Source of the DNA: Epiperipatus broadwayi
Taxonomy: Eukaryota; Onychophora; Udeonychophora; Euonychophora; Peripatidae
DNA length: 64,000 bases
Assembly (NCBI GenBank): GCA_028023455.1
Contig: JAQFVV010000255.1
Location: 1,412,496 to 1,476,495, forward strand
Direction: 5' to 3'
Below the pieces are notes generated by a model. The model had not been told where the DNA came from, made no database searches, and saw nothing but the letters and a program-made list of their open reading frames with translations. Made by a program: the position numbers and the translations under genes. Shown in pieces: positions 10,126-24,904 of this stretch (position 1 is its first letter; each line of letters opens with the position of its first letter).

Positions 10126-11293
10126 ATAGTATATTAAGCTAAATGAATGCTAATCAATAAATAATAATTCAGCATTTAAAATAATCCTTTATCTAATCTC
10201 GTATCCACCGTTAACTATATTAAAACAAAATAGCGATGATGATCTGTATTATAACACCATGGGTTCAAATACCATTTTGAATAAATAGAAAACAAACAAA
10301 ATTATCATTTCAAATACCCCAAATATAAACTTTAAATTAAAATAAATTAAAATAAAGCAATTAAATCAAATATCATTGTCTCAAAACCATGATATATGCT
10401 TAAGATAGATTTCACTTACAATCGAATAAAACTAATAATAAATCATTAAACAATTAAACTCTAATATACCTAACTAATCAAACATTGCTTATAATAATAT
10501 AAACTTATACTAAAATTTAACATAATATATCTAAATAAAATAGTTCATGAATGATTGAGATAACTTTAATCTTACCTATAAACTTACAATATCTATAATA
10601 TTTAAATAAATATACAACCCAATAATTAATTTTAAATCCCAAGTAAATGAAATAATAAATTATACTAACTCAGCCATGCTATACTTATATTGATTTTACT
10701 CTTATTAATTAATTTAGTTATAATAAAATGAAATACTGAAGTAATGTCAATGAACTTATTAGATAATCTTAAATGTATAATATCCAATCATACCAATATA
10801 TAAAAGAAACAATAGATGTCTATTGAATATTTATTCAATGTAATTATCAATTTATTTTTAATTTCATGAGTTAGACTAGTAAAATTCTATATTATAACAA
10901 TCAAGACATATAATATAATCACTAGTATTTACTATAATCAAATATGAATATTAAAATTTAATATTTAAATGGATTTACGATTTACATCAATTTAATTTAA
11001 ATATAATCAAAACAAACTCTCCTGATTCATAATGAATATAATGTTTATATTTCATTCAGACTGATATATGTGGCATATATAATTTATACTAGTGCAGATG
11101 TATTTGGTTTACATAATCTTTTATGATTTATTCCATTTAAAGACCTTTTTATTATAAACATATAAGTATTTGGGATTTATTTTGATACAGACATAACGTG
11201 TGTCTAAAATATAAGTATTCATGAGTTATTCCAATACAAACATATTTTGCAGATCAGATGTAAGTATTTATTCTTCATTTTACTTCAGAGGTA

Positions 11294-12489
11294 CACCTGG
11301 GTCTCGTTTTATGCGGTAGATAGGTTCCTCAGAAAACACGCACAAAAATAGACTTACCTTACCTTGAAAAATGGGGGATACGTACTGTAATTTTCCAAAA
11401 ATCGCATAAAAAAAAATAAAGTAAAATATGACTAATAAAAAATTTCATATTTGAAAAAAATTGATACAAGACAAACTTTTTTTACTTTTTTTGTTAACTA
11501 GAGTATTTAATTTTATTCAAAACAATATATTTTTATGCGTAATTTACATTTTTTTCATACATGTGATGTACTATAGCTTCTCCTTAAACGAAGTCAAGAG
11601 GAAATACAAACTAAAACGTTTTCCAATCGCTGTTGATCCTTCCATTTCGCTAAGCGATCTAAAATTAATATTTTTGTTTCCAAAGAAATTCATTTTCTTG
11701 GGTGTTTTTTCTTCTCCATTAGAATAAACTAAAAGTTTAAAATAAAAATACGAACTTTAGACTTACGATAATAAAAAGACATTGACTAACCACTGTTGAG
11801 CAAAATGTAATTAAAACTAACAAAAATTAAATTCTTATTTTTGTCTGTAATTTTTTAATTTTCAATTCCGTTTAAAAATCAAATTTCATCACTTCGAATC
11901 ACATTAATTTAAGATCACGTTACGTAATTTTTAAATTGTTAATTACAATTAAAAATCAGATTTTAATTGTCAAATTTAATTGTGTCCACTGCTGTTACTC
12001 CCCTTTTAAAAATAAACTTGCGGACACTAAATGATTAATTGATTACGTACTCTTTTTATAAAAAGAGAACGTGATTTAAAATGCAAAAATAACAACATAC
12101 ATAGTGTAGGCATCTATAACATTTGAACAGATTTACATTATAATCTTGTAAAATTTAATGTGGGTATATAAAATGGGGAAATCCTGATTTTAAGTGAATT
12201 ATGAACTTCTTTATTGCATAAATCTATTACAGTACTATTATAAAGTGCTTAAAATATTAAAATTATTAGATAGAAGTTGAACTCCGATAATGCGCTATTA
12301 CTTTAAATATGACGTGAGTGCGCGAAATTTATAATATTTAAAGTAATAGCGCATTATCGGTGCTCCACTTCTGATCTAATAACTTTTATCGCATAAAAGA
12401 AAACCGCATACAAAGATATTAAGAAGAAACATGAATCGCATAACTTCAAAATCGCATTAAATAAATCTGCATAAAACGAGACCCGGGTG
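11294..12489. mobile_element. pogo/Tigger-like non-autonomous DNA transposon, 1.2 kb
   Basis: The ends are inverted repeats: CACCTGGGTCTCGTTTTATG on the left and its complement, with one mismatch, on the right. Both are flanked by TA (11292-11293 and 12490-12491), as in Tc1/mariner-type insertions. Subterminal sequence repeats the word ATCGCATA in inverted positions. A minus-strand stretch near 11720-11590 gives a weak match to a CENP-B-type helix-turn-helix (SEMEGSTAIGKRF), suggesting a transposase relic of the pogo group. No full transposase remains. A second hairpin element is nested inside at 12263-12382. Confidence 0.65.
12263..12382. repeat. Hairpin MITE nested in the pogo-like element
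   Basis: Arms at about 12263-12310 and 12331-12382 are inverted copies sharing CCGATAATGCGCTATTACTT and differing at a few positions. The spacer is about 20 nt and carries GTGAGTGCGCG. It has CpGs in an otherwise CpG-poor region. No target duplication was resolved. Confidence 0.65.
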
Positions 12490-15400
12490 TATACGCATAT
12501 AAAAAGATAATCATTTATGATTTATTTCAAGAAAAATGTATTTTGATTATAAACATATAAGTATTAATTCTTTATCCACACAGACGTATTTGGTATATAA
12601 AATGTATAAGCATTTAGGATTTATCGTCACAAAAATGTATTTTCATATAAAACTATAATCATTTATGATTTATTTTTAAGAAAGACTTTTTTTGATTATA
12701 AACACATATAAGTATTTAATATTTCATAAAATTGTTACCTTCATTTTTATCCGGTTGTTCATCCACTACAGGTTACTATTGCATTTCAAAAAGGGGTTGG
12801 TTTATTTAAGCTGAATGGCATTATTTAATTTCCATTGGTGTTCACCCAGGTATGCTTGGAGGTTCATGACGATGGACAGAGAGAAAGCTATTACTGACTT
12901 AGCCTGTCATCTTTATAATTTCCATATTAATATTTTTCTTTTCAACATCCAACAACTGTAGGGTTCATACTTAGTAAAAAAAACTAGATTTCTCAGCTGG
13001 GATGAGCAGTGTGGCTGTAAATATAATATTCCAAAGGTGACTCTGCACTAAAATCCGTTGGCAACTAAACAGCTAAGCAACACTTAGATAAAACTCTAGA
13101 AATTTTTTTTTTTAATTTCAAACTCCACTATTTATATCCTGATCAATTCACTGGGCTAATTCAGCAGGACTCCCACTGTATCTGATTTGTCACACAGCTT
13201 TCATTTAAGCCCGAGTGCTTTTCTCTTCTTGATTGGATCGTTAGTTTTAGCGGGACAGATCGTAATTATGTAGATTAAGCCATGTTTTCCAATTTGATAA
13301 ATTTGCCTCAAGCGATTATTACACTTTGTACAACAACATCGTTTCAAAAATTAAAAATATAATATTTTAATAAATGCCAGCTTTAAATACTCGAAGAAGT
13401 ATTTATTTCATGATTTAAAAATTATAAAAATCAATATTGAAGATTTATCTTTTTTCTCAATTCTTTTAACTCTTAATTATTATAGAAAATAATGATTTTC
13501 TTTTAAATTTAAACATTTTGCTTTTTTTTTTAAAAAAATAAGATTATAGAAAAGTTGGTTTCATTCATATACTACTGTTTTCCTTCAATCAATCACTTTA
13601 GGTGGAAGGGGAAAATAAGCCTTAAAATATATACGTGAAACAGTGTCTGTTTCAATATATATATATATCAATAACAATAGTAAATATAAACAACCCTGAG
13701 TGATAGTTTTTAAAAACCGTATTTCCAGAATAGCATCATAGTTCTGATGAATATATCAAATCACAATCTAGTATTATATCATTGTTCCAAAGAAGATATA
13801 AATATTCAACCATATTTTATCAGTTCTAATATTTTGTAAATATATCCAAATTATCCTTTCAAATAATTATTATTGGTTTATGTGACATTAACACTAGTTT
13901 CTATCAATGATACTGAGAAATATCCTTTCCTGAGCAAATATTTACCTCAAAATATTACAAATAAATAGATGATAGCTTTATCTAGAATGATATAATGGAA
14001 AATTAAACCGATTCATACTTTAGAAAAAAATGATTAATCGATCTAATAAAATTACACTGAAACAATATGATTTTTGTACACATTCTGACATTGCTATCAT
14101 TTGTACTGTTATCAAAATATAGATGACATCCATTTCAAAGAATAAAAATATACAGATAGATTCATAATGCAGTGAAACATTTTCAATTATTTTTCATTTT
14201 TATAAATTGTTGCTCCTCATAAATCTTCGACAAGCTACCCAGTTAATTGGCAGATAATATTGGTTTTCACCTTACATTTTTATCTAGTTAACTATATACT
14301 TTTAAAATAAATAAGAGAATCTGGTAAAAAAAATTAGATGTGCTTCTATTGAAACTAAAACAGAAGAGTTTTCTCTATTCAGTTCTATTTATAACTTTTC
14401 CATTTACATCACAGACAACTATAATAACACTCTAAGTTAACTCTGGTCAATCTTAAGCAGCATCTCTCTAATAAAATTGTATTGTACAACAAATAAACAT
14501 AAATATTTTTAGAATTATTATATACAAGAAAAATTTATGTTTCATAATATATTATACTGAAAATATATTTTTCATACATATCTTCCCAATATAATATTAC
14601 CCAAATAAAAAGGATATATTCAAAATATTAAATATTTAGTAATATTGTTTATAATTTACTATAGTGAATGCAGTAACATATATATATATATTGTGCCCTT
14701 TTGTATGGGTCTCCATAAATTATTGTATCCATTTATTTAAAAAATTTTAAATTTGAGATATATTTAACTATATGATGTGATTTTTGTTTATAACAATCTT
14801 TTTAAAAGTGTAATTAAAGTAATTCATGAGTATTTGATATGTGAAAATTGTGCTGATGTTTGAGAGAGACATTTCAAGGGGAATGATAATAGTATATGGT
14901 TGGGAAAACTGGCCATAAGCAATACTGCATTAATAAATTTAATAAATAAATGTTTAAAGTTAAAGTTTTAAAAGACAAGTTAAAATTAAATGCCTATATT
15001 TATTGTTGATAAAAATTAATATTTAATAAATGAATATAAATATTTTAATCATTAGTATTACATGATAGAAGATTAATATTTGATTTTAATAATATCGAAT
15101 TATTATTTTAAAAAAAAAACTGTTATAAGATATTATTTATTTTAAAAATATTTATTTTTAAAAAATGTATTGTTAGTTTATTTTTAGATTATTACAAGCG
15201 TTTGTAGCTTTGTTGTAAAAAAAACAGATGTTAATTAAATGCGTACACACATGCTTGGGAGTATTTTAGTAAAGTTGCAAAGCTATTTTAAAAATTCTGT
15301 TATAAAATTTATAAATATTATTTTGGCTATCATGAAATAAAAATAAAGATAATTAATGTGAAATATTAAATCTGATTTTTAAAATACTGCTTAAGAACAT

Positions 15401-18400
15401 AACGAATAAAAATAGACTTAGTTTGTTTATAAAAATAATTTTATAAAAGTTAAAAATGAAATTAAGTAAGAAAGTATATTTTAAAAAAATGTTTAATGGA
15501 TTTAAATAAACGATGAATATTAATGTAAGAATTTAATAATGTGATAAATAATAAATATTAAATAAGTCATTATTTATTTTTAATTCTGTCTTGTTGGTGA
15601 AATATGTAAATAAGCTAGCAAGTCAATTGTTTAATTCACCAATCAAGTGGGAGTTTTCTTCCGGTATAAAACCAAGGTTCAATTGTTAGGAGGTGACTTG
15701 TGATTGAAATTCTTAAAGTATAGTATGCTATTAAAAATAGCTAAGTGATTATAGACGCTCTTAAAATCGTTTTTTAAAATTATAAGAGAGTAGTTTTTAA
15801 AATAATTTATAAAAGTTACCGATGAATATGCAGTGTTAATTTATTATAGTTCCCTATTAATCGTTTCCTATTAATGCTCAATTTACTGTCAAATAATCAT
15901 GAGGACATCGTATAAGGATAAAATGTATTGGAGACTTTATACTGAAAATTTGACAAACGCTGGATTGACTAGCAGAGTTATTAGATGCTTAACAGTAATA
16001 CGTTGGACTTTGTATAAATTTAAAAGCTAATGATAGTTAATTTTTTTAAAATAGAAGTTTGAAAATGAGAAATACTTCTTTATGAAGCAAGTATTTGTAA
16101 ATTCTAAATTTAAATATATATCTTGGTAAAGATATAATATATAACAGTAATTGTATAAATATTTGCCTTGTTAATTCTTTATGGTATAAAAGACTAAATT
16201 CTGACAATTTTAAAAGGCAAATAAATTGGAGATGTAATAAGTAAAGAAATACTTATAAGTCAAATTATAATATTATTAGAGTCTAAACGCTGGTCGTATA
16301 AAAGACTTTAAAAGTAATCTTACCTGAATATCTGTTATGGAATGCGCAAATCAAATCTACATGTGGATATCCAAGTAAAGTTAGAAAATAATTAAACAAG
16401 AACTTATAAATTATAAACTAATGCTAAAAGATAATAACTTTTAAATAATATTTTTTCCTTAAGAAGAGATGAATATGGATCCTATAAACTATTTTAATTT
16501 TATTTTATTTTATGGTGGAACTAACTCTGACTTTTAATTTTATTTTATTTTAAAAAAAAAACGTTTTCATTTTTGTCATAAAAACTTTTAAAGAACACGT
16601 GATGTACCGGAAAAGGAAGTAATGTTAAGTGAAAATTTGTGCCTAGGAAAAAGAACAATGACAACTGGATGAAGCCACCGTTGGATGTTATGTAATATTT
16701 TTATTTATTAACTAACATAAATATTTCAGTAATTATTAATTTATTAAAGATAGGAAAGGTACATTTACATTTTTTTTTTAAAATAATAGCTAAATACTAA
16801 TATAACTTTTATTGCATAAAGTTTATTTTATAATTATACAACACGTAATATTTTAAAGAATAATTGTTGAGTGTAAATATGAAATTATTTTGTAAAACTG
16901 GAATCCTGGAGGACATCGTGACGGACTGTACATTGAAGTGTTATTTATGGTAAAATTGTGTAATAATAATAATAATTTGATGTATTTACTATGTTTTCTT
17001 TAGATCAACCAAATGTTATATGATTATTGAATGAATGTATTAATGTTTAAATAATATACACGCATAACAGTAATAATAGCAGTTTTATTTTAATATGCAT
17101 ATTTTAAAATTGATGATATAAATTTAGTATAATGTAATATGAAAACCTAGAAGTAATTATATGATTCTTTCGTGAATGAATTTCAATGTTTCTGTTCCAA
17201 TATTAGAAATCCGATTTATTATACTAGTGTAAGTTATTTATTTTTTTTCTTTTCAAATTAGTGAGAAGTATATAAAGTCTATATTTATTTTTTTATTTTT
17301 TATTTTTATTAGATGAGTTATGTTAATTTTACATAGAAATTTATATTTTGATTGAAGGCTTATTGTAAATAGATGATGAGGTATAGAAGAGTTTGGATCA
17401 TTATTATTTTATTTTGAAATTGGTCATTTGTTTTTCTGAAATTAAATAAGATTAAAATGACTTTTGTAGATAGAAGTTTTATTAGGAAGGAAATAGGAAT
17501 AACAAGTAAAAGTGTAATAATTAAAATAGAAAAGAATCATAAAATTTGATTTAACATTATACTTTATAAAAGTTGAAATTATTGAATAATTTTTTAAAAT
17601 ACTATTTTAAAAGTACATATACGTATTGCATATTTTAATAAGACATGTAGTATGACACTATATCGGAATGAAATAAACAGTGATAGTCAATAATTGTTAT
17701 TATACTACAAAGTTATATCAGTTGATACATTGATTAATATTTGAGTCATACTGATAATAAATATAATATAGCATTATACATTATAACATAAATAACAGTA
17801 GGACTTAAATGAAATATCATTTAAATTATTAAAGTTGGTTTATTTACATACATGCTACATGAATGATATCTTACATAAAATCTTTTCTTATATTAATTGA
17901 TAATAAGTAGTGTTTATGTAAATTAAAGTCATAAACTTAATTGAATTTTATTAATAAAACATTCTCTGAAATGTATAAATTATCTACTTATAGTTATGGA
18001 AATAATAACAGTGTAAAAATCTTGTATTATTATTTTTCTTATTTTTGTTTATTTTCTTTAGTTCCATTTAAATGTAAATAGTGTAAATAAATTATTTGTT
18101 AAAGTTAATGTAAATAAATTTGTTAAGTTGTTTAAAAGATGTGTTGAATTCATTATTTTGCACCACAGCATTTGACAACAGATAATTTGAATGTACATAA
18201 TATTTGCACAATATGAATTTATTATTTTATTATTTGAGAAAGAAACACAATATTTTCTTAATATAATTTATAGAAATTGATTGACATTAACATATGATAT
18301 TACAATGGTCATAAAGTAATTATAATGCACAGTATAAGAGTATAATACTATTTATTGCCACAGATTGGTAAATTATAAGATTTTGGTTTATTCTAAAATT

Positions 18401-20099
18401 AAGATACTATATGGAAATGAAAGACATGTATATGATTTACTTATTTTCTTAATGATTAAAAGTATAATCCAATAGATAAGATTAAGATATACCCTAAAGA
18501 TTATTATTGTTAGTGATTATTGTTAGAATAAGTTAGGTGTATTTAGGTTTGATATTAAATCCCTTATCATTCCTATTTACATGAATTATTATTACTTTAA
18601 GATAATTAGAAGAACCTGAGATTGTTTTAATTATATTTCCTTAACAATAGATTGAGATTTATTTATCTATTATTATTAAAGATAGTTCATTTATAAAAGT
18701 CATAAGAGTGCTGTAGAGTTAGTAATGAGATAATTAGAAGTAATAGTATTCTTATGCCATTGAGACAGTGTCTTGGAGAGACATTGGCTCAATGTAAATC
18801 TGATTACCAATTGTAACTTCACTTCACAGTCTCATGATTTTAATTAAATATTTATTTAATTAGTATATAATATTGAACTAAATTAATTTTTGATAAGTTT
18901 GGAATAAATCTGATAAGTTATAATATTATAAAAATATATTAAAGATAGTTGTACATATTTTAGCCGAGCATAATAATTTGATTAAGCTAGTCATATTTTA
19001 AATTATATCATATATCGAGAAGTGAGGGTACAATATATATATATATAATAACAAAGACTAATAATTTTATCCAAACTATGTTTTATTATTCCCTTATTCA
19101 TTTTCCTTTTCAAAATGAATAAAATCAATTCACAATCTTACCCAATACAATTAATAATAAACAATTTTATATCAATATTATTGTCATCATACCAACACAG
19201 TTTAATGCTTCATATGTTAACATATTCACCATCAAATTCAAATAAGGAAAAAAAATGATGACTAACATTTTACCACATACTGAAATGCACCTCAAATTTC
19301 AGTAGGTATAATACATATATAACTGGAGTGTGTAAATGATCTACACATGTAGGAACTTAAGGATGAAATTATCTGAAGATTGGGATTAAACTATCATTAA
19401 CAATATCTTTCAGTAGAATTTAGAGAGTTCCATAAAAGTATTTATATATCTTTAAAAACATTACTTGATATTCGATTTAAATGAATAAACTCATTTATCT
19501 CATGACTAAACTATGCAATAACATTAAATGACATTCAATGTTATATTTTGGCATCATGATATAAAACACATATCAATATAAAAGAAGCTATATCAATAGC
19601 ATGATTCAGGCAGCTTGTTTTTATTTGTATATTTAAACATTAAAATATTATGGATTATTTTGATAGCTTTGTTATCTAAATTATTTGGATTTCTCAACAT
19701 AATAAATTATGATCACGGAAGTGGCAGTTTAATCAAGCAAGAAGTATTATTGTTGTTACCAACTTCCATCATCATTCATATCAATATTAAATGCTATTGG
19801 TATAATCATATATACATACATATACATAAAATAATAGATGTTTAAATTATACTTGGAAGCAGGTGAATTTTCATGCACATATAAATCTGTTGATGTAAAT
19901 GAGACTGCTAAACCTCAAATAAAATGAATATATGATTTACCTTGAACCTCAGATAAAATGAATAAGTGATTTATTTCCAATTCATTATTACAGTCACAAG
20001 TCCAATTAAAATTCTACATGTACACATTCAACATATTATTTTAATCAAAATTGGTGATATTTTTCTTTTGCATAATCTATTTACATCTGTTTCTTAAAG

Positions 20100-20200
20100 T
20101 GCTACCTTTAATACACATACTATATATAATTATAGGGGATTTGAACCCAAACTTTCAAGCTCCCTTTTGTCATCTACTCCATCATGTGAAAAAGATAAAT
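20100..20200 (-). repeat. Fragment of the hammerhead/pol III repeat family
   Basis: On the minus strand it contains GCTTGAAAGTTTGGGTTCAA followed by ATCCCC, a near-consensus tRNA B box (20135-20148), preceded by the family word GAGTAGATGACAAAAGGGA. Beyond it only the outer part of the ribozyme stem is left (GATAAATGATC, plus strand), so the fragment lacks a hammerhead core. Confidence 0.6.
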
Positions 20201-20901
20201 GATCTACAATATATTGTAACCATATATTTTAGTATAAAATATAATAATTAATGTAACTGGTACAAAAATTTCTCTGTCTTCTTTTGGTGATTTGATTGGC
20301 TTGATTTGCACTTTGAACAGATTACTCTCTCATATTCAAAATAATTTATTAGAGAGAATTTGTAATATTTTGCCTTACTTGTTGTCTATATTATTTTAAT
20401 AAATTTAAATTGCTTCTTTCCATATACTAATTCATATCAAAATGTTTAACTTTTTAAAAATTTTGACAACACATTAAATTTGGTAAAATATTATTAAAAA
20501 TAATAATAATTTTTATTTGTTTAAAATGGTCTTAAAAATTATTTCCATTGAATTAAAAAAAAACCATTTGTTCAACTAAATCTAATTATTAAAAATAAAT
20601 ACAGTAATTACATATGCGTTTCAATGTAAAAAAGGAGCGCGAATTTAAAAAAAAAATCGTCTGATAGTGTTGCTTTTGGAAAAAGAAAAGAAAATGGTAA
20701 AAGGCAAATGGTGTAAATATGATAAGCTTATTTTAAAATAGTTAACAAGTAAACGGATTACCACAAAGTTTTCTATAAACGTAAAAATAACATAGTGGTA
20801 TTTAATAATAAGATGAATTGCTAAATTTAAAAGTCTGTTCAAGTCGGCTAGCCAGGTGGATCAAATCGCCAGTAATAATTTTCCAATATTACATTTGAAA
20901 T

Positions 20902-20948
20902 ATGTCGGAGCTTTCCAGTTTAAAAGCAGAATTAATTATAAGATTTTG
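20902..20948 (+). CDS. Possible first coding exon (speculative)
   Basis: An ATG in a locally G+C-richer patch opens 15 codons (MSELSSLKAELIIRF) and runs into a donor-like TTTTG|GTATGT. The peptide looks coding-like, with amphipathic helix character. No following exon was identified, and it lies inside the intron of the minus-strand gene, so it could be a nested gene, an alternative start or chance. Confidence 0.2.
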
Positions 20949-21590
20949 GTATGTTTTAAAATATTTATTATTCTACAATTTGGAAAAATTAAATAAGTAT
21001 TTCAATTACAGAAGTTTTATAAATATGAAAATTTGCTTTTTAAAAAAGAAGTTTAAATTAAAGTAAAATGTTAAAGTTATTAACATAGTTTAATATTTCC
21101 GTTTATAATTTTAATAAAAAAAAAATATATTGATTGATATTTAACTTTGCAATGCCAGTACTATATTTGCTAGTTAATTTGTTTACCATTTGGATAATAA
21201 AAACAGTCTTCAAATAATTAATCAAAGCTATTTTCTAATTTTATCGTCAGTTTGGAATGATTAAATTAATTGCTATAATTAGTATTCCTAGATTTAAGCG
21301 TGGATAAATAAATATTAGCATGGATGTGATAAACTTGGAACAGTTTTAATAGAGAAATGTAGAAATTAATAACTTATGAAAAAACATTTTCATTTAAACT
21401 CTGCGTGTCATGTTTTGGAATTGTTTCATATTTATGGAGCCACGTAAAATCGTTAATCTAATAGTGCTTATAATAACTAATACAAATGGATAAAATTACA
21501 TGTATGGAATTCAACTATAATTGTAACTATTACTTCGTATATTTATTGTTCGACACGTCATACATGGATTTCACGAATCATATTTGTAGT

Positions 21591-21775
21591 TATAAAATGC
21601 TATACAATTTAATTTGTGATACACACACCTGCTAGAATTCATGTATTGAATTTTATAATGCTATACAATTTAATTTGTGATACACACACCTGCTAGAATT
21701 CATGTATTGAACTATAAAATGCTATACATTTAATTTATATCACACACACACCTGTTAGATTTTATGTATTTGATG
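21591..21775. repeat. Three tandem copies of a 61-bp unit
   Basis: The word GCTATAC starts at 21599, 21660 and 21721, an exact 61-bp period. Units one and two are almost identical; unit three is diverged. Each contains ATACACACACCTGCTAGAAT or a variant. There is no coding potential. Confidence 0.85.
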
Positions 21776-23764
21776 AATAATGCATTACTTTAATTTTATC
21801 GTTATATGAACTTGCATGTGAAGTTCATAAGTTATATTTAATTAAGTTTAAATTAATAGGGGTTGAATAAAATATTTATTCAAAAGAATAGCGCTTGCGA
21901 AAAAGCTTGAAAAGTACTAAATGAATTTATGAGATGTATCAATTTTTATGAGGCATTTTGTGAGTCTTTCCAGATTTCTATTCCTATACTAATATTACTT
22001 ATATTATATTACATATGTTTTATCTTAAGCAAGATAAGTTAGTACATTAGTTGTCCTGATTAGCGTAACATTTTATTATGCAAGAACCCACATTTGCTAA
22101 AATATTAGTGTTTTCTGAATGGTCAGAATAACTGAGGAGGATGATTTTGCACTTTAATGTGAAGTAAATAGTAATGTTGTTTTATAATGTTAAAAGGCAT
22201 TAATCTGTGCCGGTGGTTAATCCGCAGATTACTTAATTGCCATTTTTTTTGTATTTTACACTCATTCCTGTGCTGGTAGTTAATCCGCGGAATTGTGTAA
22301 TTATACTTATTACTTTATGATGGTGTATAAATCCACAAAGTGTTTAGTGTTATTTAATTCCTATGTGTAGATGAATGCATCCACAGGAATATGGTTTTAC
22401 TTCATAGATATAAGTTGGCCAAAGTATTTTAGTTATTCTGCTAAATCATCTTCCATTTGTAAGTATAATTTATAAGTTAGATTATTAAATTGTAGCAGGA
22501 CATTCTATTCAAGTTACCTCATAATAATTAACTGTTGGTTGATTATTATTTACCTGAATGTAAGTTTAAATTTTCACTTTATTTAATGAATGCATTATAG
22601 CTAAATCTTACAGATATAATATTATTTATTATATTATTATAAGTTTATGGTATAGATTTGTTGAATCTGGAAATGACATTAGATGTTTCATGAGTTGATG
22701 ATGAATTTAGTATAATTTCCTCAATACATTCATTATATCAAATTGAAATATAAGGTATGATTAGGTTTTTAAAAACCGTACCTATGATATGTTATTGAAG
22801 AAAGTCAATGGAATTATAATTTATTTATTTTATTTGTTTATTTATGTCTTTAATTATAACATTAGAATTAATTACTTATTATTCATAAATTTGTAAATAA
22901 ACGTTGATTTATAATTAAACTTACTGTGCCGTTGCTATTTGTCATTCGTAAAATCAGAAATCATAAACCTTGGATAGAGCATACATTGAAGTACATACTA
23001 TCGTCAACATGATATAAGAGTTTAGTGATATTTTGAGAAAACATTTGGATGCTTTTCGTCTTTGGTAGTTTATGATGTGTAAGGTACAATAAAATCCCAT
23101 TTACCTTTTCCATCATTTTAGCTTTGCGTAGTTGATTCTAGTATACAATACAAATTGATTATTAAACCTGTAAACAGATTTACCAGATAATGACATGATT
23201 GAATATATTTACTTAACGTTTTTAAATTGTCATTTGTCAGTATAATAAGAGTCTCAGTGATATAGTAAACTATAAAAAAGAACCCAAGTATTTATGTTTA
23301 TTTATTGCAAAGCTTTACCTGGACTAGCATTTGTATTAAAAAATCATATAGATGGTTTAAAATTTCATAATCTTATGTAGTTCCACAAATTATGCCATCT
23401 TGTACATGGTCGGCCATCGGGTCTCATACAATAAAAATCGCAAATTAAGGTTTGAAAGATAATAACATTACATACTTATAATTTGTTTAATGTATTTTAT
23501 CATACTACTATGACAGGTCTTCGCGGTACACCCTGGCTGCGATCAAATTAAATCATAAAAAGTTTATGTTATATCATTGGTTTGATCTGTGGTAAGTTGC
23601 TCCAGATGTTGGTTATGGTCTTTGGTGCATAATATAAATAGCATGATATGCTTTTGGTTACAGCTCTTAATAGCTGACAATGTGCAGCGGGAATTGATCG
23701 GTGATCGAGGTTACAATTCTTAGCGCACTTATGTTTTGGTGATATTGTCCAGATCATCAGCTTC

Positions 23765-24445
23765 AATCTTTTCCACTCTCCAACCCTTCAACTGTCCATA
23801 TCACTGAAAATCTGATGATGGCATGCTCAAAGCCCTTGTTTGCCAATTTTGTTATCATACCCATGTTGACTGTCTGACTTGTCATAAGCAGGACCTTAAC
23901 GCCATTTAAATACACAGAAAAGGGATGTGCACAATACATAGTGAATATGTAATATTTAAATACAAGTGTATTATATATAATTTTAAACTAGATGTAATTA
24001 TAAGAGATTTGACCCCAAACTTTCAAGCTCTCTTTTGTTGTCCACCCCATCTTATACAACCAATATACAAGACCACATACATGCGAAAATACACGAAATA
24101 TGTACAGGGGAATCATTTATCTTTTTCACAAGTATATGGTCATGTGCATTGCTGGTATAAGATGGAGTGGATGGCAAAAGGGAGCTTGAAAGTTTAGGCT
24201 TCAAATCCCCTATAACTACATTTAGCCTTAAAAGTATATATAACACACTTGTATTTATATTCAATCGCTATTCTGCCTATCCCTTTTCTAGGTATTTAAA
24301 TGTGTTTAAGATCCTGCATATGAGGGGTCAGAATGACTTACAGTCAACATGGATATGACAACCAAATTGGCAAACAATAGCTTTGAGCATGCCATCATCA
24401 GATTTTCAATGATATGGAAGGCTGAAGAGTTTGAGAGTGGAGAAG
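23765..24445. repeat. Palindromic pair of hammerhead-family repeats (ribozyme cores lost)
   Basis: A left copy (23765 to about 24115) and a right copy (about 24120-24445) are inverted to each other. They share TCTGATGATGGCATGCTC at 23811 and its complement near 24400, and the B-box-like AGGCTTCAAATCCCC at 24195 on the plus strand with its eroded partner at 24003. The ribozyme region falls at the junction and is truncated to the words CGAAATATGTA and AATCATTTATCTTTTTC, so no core remains. Confidence 0.75.
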
Positions 24446-24745
24446 TTTGAAGTTTGTTTATAAAAGTTTGAAAGATTTGTTATCTTAATATAAACTGGTA
24501 AATGATTATATATGGGTGTGGGAGATAATGATCTGGAACAACTGATGAGTGCAGCATGAAATATGTATATTGGAAATCATTTATCTTTTTCGCATGTAAG
24601 TAGCCATGTTTATCAATTGTACAAGATGGAGTAGATGACAAAAAAGAGCTTCAAGGTTTGGTTTCAAATCCCTATAATTACATTTAGCTTAAAAGTATAT
24701 ATAATACACATGTAGTTAAATATTATATACTATATATCTTATTTC
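24446..24745 (+). repeat. Third hammerhead-family copy, with degenerate ribozyme at 24528-24587
   Basis: It follows the palindrome directly in plus orientation. The ribozyme region keeps CUGAUGA and GAAA, but stem II has shrunk to UGC-A-GCA and inner stem I is mostly lost (AACAA against UUGGA). Downstream, at 24655-24680, is a B-box-like GGTTTCAAATCCC. It is probably inactive. Confidence 0.65.
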
Positions 24746-24904
24746 TTATAATCATTTTCCAGTAACTTATATGACCATAATGTTATTTAGAAATGGCATA
24801 TGATAAATTGTGAGAAAAATATAAAGGTAATAAAATATAGCAAAAATTTTAAAGAAAGAAAAGATTATAAAACTTTATATATATATGAAAACATAGATAA
24901 ATGC

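Noticed and set aside
15639-15671. CCAAT box followed by TATAAAA
   Set aside because: The spacing is only 22 bp, there is no ATG or donor-bearing exon after it, and such words are frequent at this base composition.
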